In this document: piece by piece, positions 23,140-34,951 of the stretch
Layout: the number at the start of each line of letters is the position of its first letter
Numbering within the stretch: position 1 is the first letter of the stretch
From: Phlebiopsis flavidoalba
Taxonomy: Eukaryota; Basidiomycota; Agaricomycetes; Polyporales; Phanerochaetaceae
Assembly (NCBI GenBank): GCA_035772785.1
Contig: JAOCPU010000001.1
Span: 1,364,001 to 1,428,000, forward strand
Direction: 5' to 3'
Length of the DNA: 64,000 nucleotides
Notes under the pieces: generated by a model
What the model saw: only the letters and a program-made list of their open reading frames with translations
Told to the model about the DNA's origin: nothing
Databases searched by the model: none
Position numbers and translations under genes: made by a program

Positions 23140-25090
23140 CTATCTTCCTTGGACGTAGTCATCAATCTTCAGCAGACAGGCAGACAGTTTCTGTAGACAG
23201 CTCGATAGCACTCGTTGATACCAACAACGGCTGGACAACGTCCTCCTCGAGAATGTTGGAAATCAAACCCTGCGGTAATTGCGTTAGACATCGGGGTGTC
23301 AGTGCTGGGATCAACACATACCTTCCGGACGTTAATACCAGCATTACGTTCGCCAGAGCATGTCTGTTACGCAGCTCGGTGACGATAGCAATGGGGGGTT
23401 CAAACCAGCATTCTCGGCCAGAGTCGTAGGGATCACCACTTCCAGAGCGTCCGCATACGCCTGGAAGCACGGAGTAGGTACGCTTCCATGCCCCTTCAGC
23501 GTGTGCAGCATATTGAGACACACAATCGTGATATGTGGATCTCAGGAGCGCCGCCGCCAGCGATGAGAGCCCTTGATAAATGTGGCACGAGTTTGACAGG
23601 TTCAAAACGGAGGAGATACATACCGCTTCTTGACGAGGCAGCGGACGACACCCAAGCGCATCATGCAGAGAATTAACTACGCTCGCTCTCCTCGAGAACC
23701 AGGTTGTTGCTACCGGTGGCCAGAATACTGATCGTGCGACCAGGGTTCTTCACACAGTGGGATGCGCACAACCTGTGACGTACGTTGGCGTTTGTCTCCT
23801 CGAAGACAAGATCCGCGTAGCCAAGCTTGTCCTTCCGCAAACGCATCGATGTCAGCAATTGGCTTACATCCCAGGACTAATCGGTCGAGAGGAATTCAAT
23901 TTCATCGCGCTCGACGTCCTTGACCACGAGAATGTTCAACCGTTTCAAGAAGGTAAGGGAGGTGTCGTCCACCGCATCGCGAAGGATAGGACTTTTGGAT
24001 CAGAAGGACATTGCAGTTCGCTTTCTTGATCTTTTTGCAAATATTGAGCAGGTATTGTCGGCCCTCCTTGATTGACCTTGTCCATATTTGTCGGTAATCG
24101 TTGATAATGACAGTGTTGTCCATCTATTGCGCAAAATCAGGCCAATCCATCGTTTTGGATACCAACGTAACCTACGTCTGGTTTTCGTGCACTCAGTTGG
24201 AACTGAATGATACCAATCTTCGCCTTCTCCATGCGCGTCGGCACCCGCCCGCCGACCACGACGACGTTTTGGTTGAGTACGACACCGTCTACGAGTTCGG
24301 TATCCTCTATTGTACCTCCGACCTTCTTCACAATGCGGATGTCAGAGTAGATCAACATTGGATGGACGTAGGGGTAACAAGGCGCGTGACAGCTGCAACG
24401 GCAATTGGGGCAAGAGTCGAGGAGTATTGAGGGTCTCAAAGGGACAGATCTGTGGGATTGCGATATTCGTCAAACGAGTGACCTCGAGCAATACAACAGA
24501 GGCATACCTTAGAGTTGAGAGAGGTCGTCGCGGCAACGCAGAAGGGCAGACTTGTCCTTCAGGTCTATCGGCGTCCGACCACTTCTTCCAGGTACTCTAC
24601 TGGGCCTTGGCGGACGCCTTCAAGAAAGACTCGGCGATGATGGTATGGCGGAGATGCATTCCCTTTTGGAGCATCTTCTCTGCAGCACCGAGTAGGCTTC
24701 CCGCCAAAACGACGACAGAGGTTGTACCATCACCAGCCACTCAATATCTTGAGCCGCTGAGAGATCGACGAGCTTGGGGATGACTGAGCAAGTACACGCC
24801 GATCGTACGGAAGGCCACTTACCATCTCATCCGCAGCGGGCATGCAACGCCTGGATACTCTCAAGATAGTAGCACCATCGTTTGTGATGATGACCTCGTC
24901 CCTTTAGGTGTTTTTTGTTTGAATCTGCTCCAGTATTAATGCGCTGATAGCTGGCGACATCCAGATGCATGCCTGTATCACCCATCTTGTCCATACCTCT
25001 TGGACCCAACGATGTCCGGACGGAGCATCGCTGATCGCTATTCAATCATCAATATAGATACTATAACAGAGTCCGTTATCGTGCGTAGCC
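23140..25090 (-). CDS. CCT4: T-complex protein 1 subunit delta (CCT4)
   Basis: Delta subunit of the cytosolic eight-subunit chaperonin CCT/TRiC, which folds actin and tubulin. Reading the minus strand: [13 protein letters not shown] (about 24,990-25,030), a shifted segment with [14 protein letters not shown] and the ATP-site GDGTTSVV (about 24,710-24,760), [16 protein letters not shown] residues, [15 protein letters not shown] (shifted), [20 protein letters not shown] with VVLNQNVVV (24,260-24,350), [10 protein letters not shown] (24,090-24,123), [54 protein letters not shown] (23,690-23,750), the LPGGGAPE-equivalent (shifted), [20 protein letters not shown], ending [11 protein letters not shown] (shifted) with stop 23140-23142. 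The N-terminal 30 or so residues and first exon could not be placed, so the start is approximate. There are many single-base insertions. Confidence 0.92.
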
Positions 25091-28000
25091 TTGGACCTGC
25101 CACCATATTGGACAGAACGCACTTCCATGGGGTTCGCCCTGTAAAAGACCGCGTTATTATTCTTGCCCAAGCAGCATGGCTAGACTACGTAACCTTATCA
25201 TTGAATGCACTGTTTGCCCCAGAGGGCCCAGAGCTGCTCTGCGCTAAGCTGGGACTGCTGAACGTGCAGCCATGGTTAAAAGTCGAGGTCAGAGTGCGTT
25301 TTATTCCAGAATCTCGAGATCGGTTTCGAAACCTCAAAGAAGCGCGGCGGGAGGCGCTTGCGAGCGCGATTCCTTACTGCGGGGGGGCGGTAACACAATT
25401 GGAACTTGTCTATCCGCTACAGACATTTTGCTAACAACAGTCATTAGCCGCGCTTCGAATCGGAAAACGAGACGCCCGCGGCGCTGACGACAGCGGCGAA
25501 CACACACGTGTTACTGACGGTCCCGCTGGCGACTTGGTCTCCGAAATTTTGGGCGGGACATCTCGTTAACGGCATCGTCTGCGTCACACCCACACGACAC
25601 CTTCACGTCTTAAACTCTGTGGTAACGAACTCAAACATGAGCTGCAGAGAGAGCACTCAACGTCTTACGCACGCCTCCGCGCTCTTCGTTCTGCTGCACA
25701 CGACACGCAGTAGCACGGTCATCAACTAACGCGCCTAGCCGGAGGAGGATAGCGGGGACCGCAACGCACGGTACTACCCTCGGCGCAGGCGGAGGGGCCG
25801 CGAGCAGAAGGCTGCGGACTAAGAGAGGAGGGTAGCACGTAAGGGGCGCCGTTGCCAGCAGAACAAAATGCGGAGACCTCGTCAGACAGCGAATGTGTCA
25901 GCAGAAGCTGAAGAAGAAAGAGGGACGAGGTCCAGGATTTGTGGTATGTTCACTCGCGAGTCCATCTGTTCATGATGTATATCCGTATGAAAACCTAAAG
26001 CGTAACAGGGTCGGACTACGGTACCTGCAAAGCAGACTCCTGAACCTTCAACGGCACCCGACGCGCGCCAGCAGAGAGAGGAGGAGCAGCCAGCGGGGAC
26101 TTTGCCGGATTACGAAGTCTCGCCGGCGATCTCCTCGCCGAGACCTGTGGATGTCCTCGCCATGGCTTGAAGGGCCATTCCGCCATCCGCTATTAAACCC
26201 CCACCATCGACCTGACTCTGCCAGTTCGGAAAAATAACCGGGGAGGGTCCCCAACCTCTATGATTTGCACCGAGCGGTGTGTTGAAATGCAACACATCGA
26301 CTTATGGATCACAGACACTCTTCAAAGTATCAGCGTGAAGCCCTTCTGACCCCAACTGGCGAGAGAAGTTTGACGATCCGCGAATCCGACATGAGGGCTA
26401 TACCAAGCCCCTATCCCTGGCAAGGAGTCCGGGCGCGGTGCTTTGAGTGTCAAAAACCGGATACACGATCAAAGACCGCGTGTTTGCGCGCAGCCCAGGT
26501 CGTGTCTTCAGGACACTTCATAGCGACATGACGAGAGGTCAGATGGTTCGGATGGCAGCGAGGGGGACAAACCGTGTTCGGGTATAGACAGGCACTATAT
26601 ATTACACACATCAGCTATTCAACTAATCTCTAACTCCGGAAACATCGTGCGGCTGTTATCACGAGAGATTACCCTGGCAGGTCTATCCGGCCGCACGTCT
26701 AATCGTTTGCTTCATTTACTGTTGGACCAAGCGACCTGGTCCATGCGAAAGGATCGGATAGATTGATTTCTAATGTAAGAGCAACTGAGCAAAGAGAGAG
26801 TTCTTGTTCTCCCTTGGTATCTACTGGGGGGTTTTTTTGGTGAGATAACATGCGTCAATCTTAACAATACGCAATTTGATGCCCCCACGATATGCCTCTG
26901 CTCGGGTGTCCGGGTGGGAGACGGCTTGATACACATCAACAGCTTTAACGGTATTTCTGCGAGTCAGTCTCCGACTGTGTTCCACGGGCACACATGAAGG
27001 TCACAAGGAAGTCATTTCCTCGTGATATGTAGCCTTCTTCTGGTACGCCCCATGAGGTAAGACTCAGATCCTTTGTGGTCAAACGGTCGCGAGGCGTAGT
27101 TTCGAGTAATGGCTTGAAAGGGGTGATGCTTCCCCGGCTGAGTAATTGAGAAACGTGAAACTGTGAGTGATGCGTGTGCTGACCTGTAGAACATGTGCGA
27201 ATATGCTCGAATGCTCTGGAAATTCACGAAGTGTACGTATCATTGTGCTATACACAGCTCAATGGGCAAGACCGAAAGCGGCACATCGCCAATTACCTTA
27301 CTTCTGGCCACCGTTCTACAGTCGAGTAGAGGTACTTTTGGTTTAGAAGATTCATGTGTGAGAACACCTTACTGCTTCGCTCGCCAACGTGGTGCACTGC
27401 AGTACATACCTCCAGAGCCTAGGAACGTTATTCGCGACCACACTGCCCATTGCAGAAAGACCTCGATACTATCTACTCAGAAACTTGAGGCTCGTGAACT
27501 GGGGACGTAGGCCACTCTATCCAGCGCTAACTCGCAAAGGTTCACTGGTAACACGCTTTGCCGGCCCCCCAAGAGCGTCAGGAATAAGACTCTGACAGCG
27601 GACAGCTGAGAGGTTGTGAGCAAACATCTCTGACGTTGACGCATAATCATGAGAGAGGTGTGGAAAATGGCTTGGAAGCCCAACTGCATGTGTGGGACTG
27701 TGTTGCCCCCCGATGATTATATTCGTGCTCTTGATGATAGTCTACAAGGTGCGCACAATTTTCTCCTCCAATCCATCTCATGCCGCGCTTTGCGTCCCGC
27801 AGCCAAAGCATGTACACGCGCCTTCCATCTGGTGGAAGACAGGGTTAGTTGAGGGATGCATCTATGTTACTCACGCTCTAACACGTCCGCGGTAAGCAGC
27901 CAATGTCGTTCTCCTTGGCAAAGTCATCTACTTCGTGAGCGCGATGTGTGCGGTCAGCGGAGCATGAGGCCTTGTAATATAGTAGCTATCCCCCCCCCGT

Positions 28001-29100
28001 GAGGACGACCGGCCCCACCTTGGGTGATGCCCGCAGGGGAAGGATAAATCGTCAAAGTTTTTTGGCGGGTGTAACGAGGGGCGAGACATCGGCAAGTTTG
28101 ATGAGGCAACCCCGCCCTCTTTTGAGGCAGCGAAATGACCTTCAATTAAAGTAACGAAGGCAATTGCCCCATATGCATGGAGGGTTGGAGGTTGAAGGCG
28201 GCGGTCCAAGCTTTCATCCACGATGGCGAGCACAAGTGTGCGATAGTTGTGTTTGTGGAAATTCTCTCTGATTTATCAGAGGGTGGCCACCAGGATCCTG
28301 GTAGTGACTAGATGCCGAGGAAAGGTAGGTAGACGAAGAGACAGCCTTTGACCGCCCCGCGGTGACGAAGTCTGCACGACTAGGAGTGCGTATGTGCAGA
28401 ACTACGCGCTCCAAAAGATGGAATTTGCGGTCGAAACAGTGTACAGAGCCATTGTTCCCTTTAAGACAGTATAACAATCGAGTCGTGAGGCCCTGATGCT
28501 GAGAGTCTATCCCTGCTGACGGATGTATAAGCTCACGCAAAGGGCAGGCAATATTTGCGGCTGGCGGGACGAGAATGATGCGTTTGACGGCAGAGAGACC
28601 CGCAGCCGCGAACCAACGAACAATGTCCGAATCAAACGCGACCGCAGTCCACGGTGCGGTCCGAGCAACGGCGTTGTGAGGTAGGAGTGTCGCGACGCAA
28701 TTCCATGCGTATATCGGCTGACGTGGGAGCACTGTAGAGAAAATAACGAGCAAATCCTCCGATGTTTTAACAATGTAGAACTCGAGTGCAAACAGAATAA
28801 TCGCGCGTCCGGCGTAAGACTTGTCGCTCCTTTGAGATCATTCCTCCATCGTCCCACGTTTCGCCCCCAAAAAATTGTCAATGGAATTAACTCGGCAAAC
28901 AACCGCTCGGTATACGGAAGGGAGCGAGAATAATCGTTGCCCGTCACGCGCCTACATCGCATAAGAGTCGCGCATACACGCGAGATCAGAAATGGATACA
29001 TCCTTCGACAGTGTGCACTATTCGCCGTGGTCCAACCACTAATTTGACATAGCCCTCAGGCCCGTCTTTTCTACAACCACGTCACCACAGTCACGAGCCC
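25091..29100. other. 4 kb unassigned region between CCT4 and C1-THF synthase
   Basis: No gene named. Plus-strand fragments with real-protein character: KLKKKEGRGPGF and RPVDVLAMA (25,890-26,170); ITCVNLNNTQFDAPTICLCS (about 26,845-26,905); ALQKMEFAVETVYRAIVPFK (about 28,408-28,467). The opposite strand at 28,214-28,753 is open for 179 codons, but its sequence does not resemble any family I know. A C9 run is at 27990-27998. The CCT4 promoter and first exon should lie at the left end. Confidence 0.35.
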
Positions 29101-32100
29101 ATGCGCTTATGTGCAAAGGTTGATCGGACGGCACAGCTCTCCGCAAAGTAGGGCCAATTCTTCTTCTCTCGCAGGGATGCTCCATCGAAGGCGTGCACTA
29201 TACACGCCGTAGGTCTGTTCGCTCGGAGATCGCAAGAGCGTATCAAGAGCATTCAGGCCATACCGACGCCCCCCCCCTCCGATTGATCGCCACCACAGCT
29301 GGCTTATCATTCAAGCATGTGCGTCGCCCGATTGCAGCGTGTATGTGCGCGATGAACGGCAAAGCGGCCTAGGAAAGAGCGGGTCCCGGCTCTAAGTCTT
29401 CAGTCCACATCACCTGGCCAGAGGACAGTCTCCCCCTCGAGGAGGTGGTGACATCGTAAAGGAAGCTCAACTCGCGATCCCTCTGTTATACTGCACTATT
29501 GGTAAACTTCCCCTTGGTCCCCACAGTTGGTTGCAGACGGCCGAACGGACAGTCACCGCAGGCCATTAGACCGAGAAGGACCGTTCGACGGGTATGTTGT
29601 CCCTGTGCGGTCTTGGGAGCTTAATCAGACTGCCTAACCTCATTCAATTGCATCAGATTCCACGCCTATAACATCCGCAGTCACCTTTCTTCCTGACGCG
29701 CTTGTCGGAACCTCTCTTCACTCCATGCACCTACGGTGCATTAAGCTAGTTTTGGATCTACGCGTTGTGTGTCCAGATTTCTGGGTAGCAATGCAGTAGT
29801 ACTTGGGTACCTGCCCGAGGATATCGTGGAAGACCGGCTTGCGTAGCAATGCTCAGGAGCCGTTCGATGCCACGGTACATCAATGCCACTACGCCGTACC
29901 AAGAATATAGACGGAATGAGGTCCTCGTTGTGAGCGAAATTGAGGTACTTTACCGTGAGCGTCTCCACAGGTGAGCAAGCGGATAATCGTCGTTTCCGCG
30001 ATGGCAAGCGCAACACGTTGTCTCATAGTGGCAGTGGTTTTTGCTTTTTTGTAAGACGGGGGCCGCAGTCGTCATCCGTATGTAGCACGGCACAAACACT
30101 ACGCGTTACTACTGTGTAAGTTCCATCCATACAGTGCCTTTGTCAACAATCAGTGACTTAAATGGTGAACAAACAAAAAGATACAAGCAAAGAAAAAGCG
30201 TGTCACACGGCGCATTTATAGGTTGTCACGGTGATCGTCGACTTCGGGGTTCCTGTTCCACCGTTAATCTTAAATCGTTACCACTTCTAATTATACTTCT
30301 CACAAATCGTGAGCTCTACAAAATCACACCGGTTCCAGGAGGTGTTTCTTGGGTCCCTTCACTATGACTGTTAGCAATAGCTTATGTCAAACACTCTCCA
30401 AGCCGCTCGAACGCCAGTGGAATGAGATTTCGCTAAACAGGAAGGCTGAAGCCTCCTAAGCTGGACCACAGGAGAAAGTCCCTAGCGACATCGAGATTGC
30501 CATGGCTCCAACACCCCAAGCCGATCACACAACTTGCGCCGAAGCGAGATTGGTGTCTTCCCGAGGAGCTCGAAGCTACGGCACGTACAGGGCCCAGGTT
30601 GACCCACCGTTCTCGAACGTCTTGCCCACGCAAGGATGGCAAAGTACATTCTGGTCTTCCGGGTAAGTTCAATATACAGCACGCAGATCTGAATCCATAG
30701 CATGTAATCGTATCACGCCCACTCCCTTGGGGAGGGCATAGTCCACAACCACTATCGGCCTGACTCAGCGCTCTGGGTGCTAATTATGGGTCGCATTCAC
30801 CTTTGCTTGTTGTCCCCGCCAACCCAGGCCAAGGCCCAACGTTCACGGAATTAAGGGAGGATGCCAGGAGCCGCCTGGAGCCGGATTAGGGATACAGCCA
30901 AGTCATCCCTATGGGAATGAATTTTTTAACCTCCATATTATTTGACCGGTGATATTTCACGCCGTTTACTGCCGCCAATTAACCTTCTCGGTGAGTTTGT
31001 ACTTTATGTCAAAATCCTTACGTTGTCCTAAGCGAATCGCAGCTGCCGCTCTCGACGCTCGTATGCTCCACGAGGCCACTCAGTCTGACAAGGCTAGTCA
31101 AGACATTTCTAATGACGATCATTTCCACTAACGAAAGTAATCATAGGCTCTCTACAGTCGCCTTGTCCCAACCAAGAAGGGCAAGCGTGAGTTTGCTCCT
31201 CTCATGTTCAAGCGCTTGAAGAAACTGGGTATCGACAAGACAAACCCCAACGACCTCACCCCTGAAGAGATCAACCGCTTCGCCCGCCTTGATGTCGACC
31301 CCGAGACTATTACCTGGAATCGTGTCATCGATGTTAACGACCGCTTCCTCCGTAAGATCACCATCGGTCAAGCCTCTACTGAACAAGGGCAGGAGCGCGT
31401 AACTGGCTTCGATATTTCCGTCGCGAGCGAGACCATGGCTGTTCTTGCACTCACTACCAGCCTCCAAGACATGAGGGAGAGGCTCGGTGCAATGGTTGTT
31501 GCGACCAGCAAGCGCGGCGAGCCCGTCACTGCTGACGACATCGGTGTCGGAGGTGCTCTCGCTGTCCTCATGAAGGATGCTATCAAGCCCAACTTGATGC
31601 AGACATTGGAGGGTACCCCCGTCTTCGTTCATGCCGGTCCGTTTGCCAACATTGCGCATGGAAACTCTTCTATCCTTGCCGACCGTGTTGCGCTCAAGCT
31701 TGCAGGAACAGAAGAGGGTGACGAGGCCGAGCGCGTTGGATACGTTCTCACTGAAGGCGGCTTCGGCGCTGACATGGGCATGGAGAAGTTCTGCAACATC
31801 AAATGCCGTGTCAGTGGCCTGAAGCCCGACGCCGTCGTCATCGTCGCGACCACTCGTGCGCTCAAGATGCACGGTGGAGGCCAGAGCTGTCACGCCCCGA
31901 AGCCTCCTGACATGATACGTACACGAAGGAGATTCTCGTCACTCTCGAAGAGGATGCAAATAACCTGGTCAAGCACATTGAAACTCCTCGCAGTTCGCTG
32001 AAGGTCATTGGTCGCGCTCAACGAGTTTTGCTTGAGTACATGCGCTATACCGATGTAGCTGCACCCACATTTACTAATACACAAACAGAACCGAGCAAGC

Positions 32101-32745
32101 ACGCTCCGAGCTCCGAGCTCGTCAGCAAGCAGATCACATTCGCCGTGGCAAGGCCGCCGACGCTGCTGGTAAGTCAGCAACCACTGGGCTGAGTGTGGTG
32201 TCCCGGTGGCTCGCGCTCCCATCGCGGAAGCAGTCCGTTGACACATTGTCGACGGGGCACATCTGAATTCCAAGTTCCTCTACGATCTCGACCTCATTAA
32301 CCGATCGAGAAGAAGCACCGAGGCCCATTTGCAACACCTAAGGAGATCTATGGGCGCAGCTGGCATCGAGCTGATGTGAGCTAGGCCTGCAGAAGCAAAG
32401 TTGATACATACACCAGCCAGGGCTTCGGTGGTCTTGCCTAGTACGTATCTCCACCTTGTCTCCTACGTCCATCCGTCTCAATGATGGCTCTCTTAGCCCC
32501 TCGCATGGCCCAGCACGCACATTACTCGTTATCGCATGACCCAAAGACTCAAGGAAACGTTGCGTCCTGGCTTCACAGTTGCCTATCTCGCCTCCGTTCG
32601 TCTCTCTGCGGGAGCGGGCTTCATCTACCACATCCCTGGCGTGAATGCAGACCATGCCCGGTCCTTCTGGCACGCGACCAGATTCTGGGAGAGGTCGCGC
32701 AATCTTTGGACCCGACCGGGGCTAAGGTAGTTTGTCTTGTTCTAA
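29101..32745 (+). CDS. ADE3: trifunctional C1-tetrahydrofolate synthase
   Basis: Methylene-THF dehydrogenase, methenyl-THF cyclohydrolase and formate-THF ligase in one chain (yeast Ade3/Mis1, animal MTHFD1). The dehydrogenase/cyclohydrolase part opens with KVIDGTAL residues (29,117-29,145), then DSSVYVR-like residues (29,330), EEVV and IVKEAQL (29,435-29,470), FHAYNI (29,660), PLFTPCT (29,715), VVLG with VGSPVA-type residues (29,800-29,850) and ITPVPGGV (30,322-30,345). The ligase part runs from SDIEIAM (30,488) through PKPITQLA, a P-loop TPLGEG...STTTIGLT (30,720-30,765), [18 protein letters not shown] (31,042-31,095), a clean exon 31,147-31,890 ([56 protein letters not shown]) to TMPG residues near 32,655 and a stop near 32,743-32,745. 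Outside the clean exon single-base insertions are very frequent. Cytosolic or mitochondrial location cannot be decided. Confidence 0.92.
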
Positions 32746-34951
32746 ACACTCTAGGGACAGCAAGGAATACTAGAACCCCTCTTGCATCAGATGAGTCTGA
32801 TAGGCTAAAGCCACGGCACCGTTCAGTACAGCGCCCAAGAGCTGGACTGCTCTATATTAGGGGCTACAGCTGGAGTAACCTTTCAACCAGGGAAGAGCTG
32901 TTGGAGATCCTGTTCATAACAAAGGACATGGTACGCCCAATGGAAGTAAAAGTCGGTGCAACGGATACTTAGCTTCAGGGAGAGTTAGAGGGTTTCAGCA
33001 TGACGTCCTACTTGTCAATCGGGTTTGGAGCAACATATAGCAATGCAGACGCAATAAATCTACAGGATTATACATAAAAGCACAATAGCTTCGACTCCTC
33101 AACTGGCTTGGACCACTATTGTGCTTGCTGCGACCCACTTCACAAACCAAACTGTCTGACCTTCGACGTTCGAAACCATGGGACCAGGCTGCCGCGGCCA
33201 CTCAGGACTCACGATCCTTGAAGTTACGAACGGCGCATCTGTGGAGGCCATGAGTCGCGATCATGAGATGAAACGAACGTACCTTGACTTCGCACATGTA
33301 CGACAGATAATTGCGTTTGTGGGACGTTGCAGGTTATTGCAGACTTTGGATCGATGCTCTCTCTGTCGCGCGTTGCAGGAAAGGGTGTGTGAGGAATAAT
33401 GACGGTCTGTAAACGCGTGAGCTTTTGTAGGGGCTCATCGAGAAAGTCCACTTGATCTGTACAAATAGCTTTGTCTTCCAGGTGGAGGCGAGTGCCATTT
33501 GGAGGTTGCGTGTTGGTTCCAGAGTTTTCCGGGCCACCGGGTCGATTGTTTCCGTGATCGCCTATCTTGTATGTTTTGGTTTGGAAAGCTCGTTGATTCT
33601 GAACGGAGGCATTTCATGCTGGGCATAAGAAATTAGAATAAACTGCACTGCCATAGATTCAGCAAGAACTTCGCACATGACCGTGAATATGGAAGCGACA
33701 GGGGATTCCGTAGCCTCATATAGATAGTATGAGTATAGCAACAATCAGCACCTGTCGCATAGAATGAACAGATATGATAGGGCCGGTTCGGGCGCTTTTG
33801 TAGTTATGCGATGGTCTTCTGTGGGCAACTGCCGTTTCGCGCTCACAGCTGCTTCAACATCTCTTTATGCCAGGCGGAGTGTATATTGCTCGGACTGCTC
33901 AACTCGGAGTAAGGGACTGCACACGCTTTCAAAGCTTATCGCGACTGGTCAGTTGCTAACGTGCATTTGAGATTGAAAGCAGGCACATAGCCTTCGATTA
34001 CCCCGAGCCCCCGGGATGTTCTGTGCGCATAGTACTCCCTATTGATACTCAACAAAAATAACAGTGGGAGCGCCTCATTTCCATGCACAGGGGCTAGGGG
34101 CTGTTGTCGTCGTACCTTGAGTTGTGATGAGGACCGAGGGGGAGGGGAGAAACCATCGGCAGGTCCAGTAGACATGCAAGTTCTGGCAAACGTTTTGAAC
34201 CTTTTGCATCATGGTTTTGCCAGATAGACCGCTCGTCTTGATGTAGCGCATGCTCGTGTGCCGGGGTTCACATCTGGAAGACGTGATGCACGGGTTACTT
34301 GCGCCAGGTCAAGTTCCATCGAGTGCTGACGTCCCCAACTTCCCCGTTGGTTTCCTGTTCGAACTGAATTAAAAGTGAAATGGACTTTTGCTTGATTAGA
34401 GCTTTGAAGGACCGCACCATTCGTACGAAAGGCATTATACACGCCAAACCTAGGTAAGGGCGATCCCGAGTGGATGTGTGGTGAGAGTGAGTGAAGGTGT
34501 CCTAAGATTGGCATTTACTGACAAGTGTCGGCACAGGATAGGAAAGATTCGGCTCTGCTACCCTGTGCCTGCTGTTGGTTAGATATCATGGGAACCTTGG
34601 GTGGGAACAATATGTTCTGTGTGTATTCGGGAATTGAAAAAGGGTGGTGGTGGTGGAATGTTGGAGAGCCAAGAGAGATTTGAGTGTGGGCGGTTCGTAC
34701 TCCAGACTAGCAGTAAACCCGAGTCAATTGGTGGCGTGGGGGGTAAGCGCACGTGAGATCGTTGACTGATCTTCGGCCTTGCTGCGTTCGGTCAGTTCAA
34801 ACGGCTTCTAGCTGAGTGCACCAAGTGGCGGTAAACCGTCAATTCATTGTCATGTTTTGGGCATCCAAAAGCTTGCGGTACATAGAAAATACATTTTGCA
34901 TGAAAACTATTACAGGTCCCCTCCGATTTGTAAAGCAAGGATAGCATATCT
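32746..34951 (-). other. unassigned region, probable minus-strand gene
   Basis: Between C1-THF synthase and UBA3. The minus strand carries plausible protein blocks: QVDFLDEPLQKLTRLQTVII (about 33,397-33,457), RIVSPEWPRQPGPMVSNVEG (about 33,157-33,216) followed by QTVWFVKWVAAS, and RTNGAVLQSSNQA (about 34,390-34,430). They probably belong to one spliced, frame-broken gene, but I cannot name it. The rest (34,560-34,900) is intergenic-looking, including the UBA3 3' side. Confidence 0.35.

Noticed and set aside
28214..28753. Minus-strand open frame of 179 codons
   Set aside because: No family resemblance; the opposite strand also carries protein-like blocks, so strand and reality are undecided.
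29101..32745. C1-THF synthase as a decayed duplicate
   Set aside because: The breaks are mostly extra single bases with little substitution, and a 740-bp exon is perfect; neutral decay would give mixed substitutions and deletions throughout.
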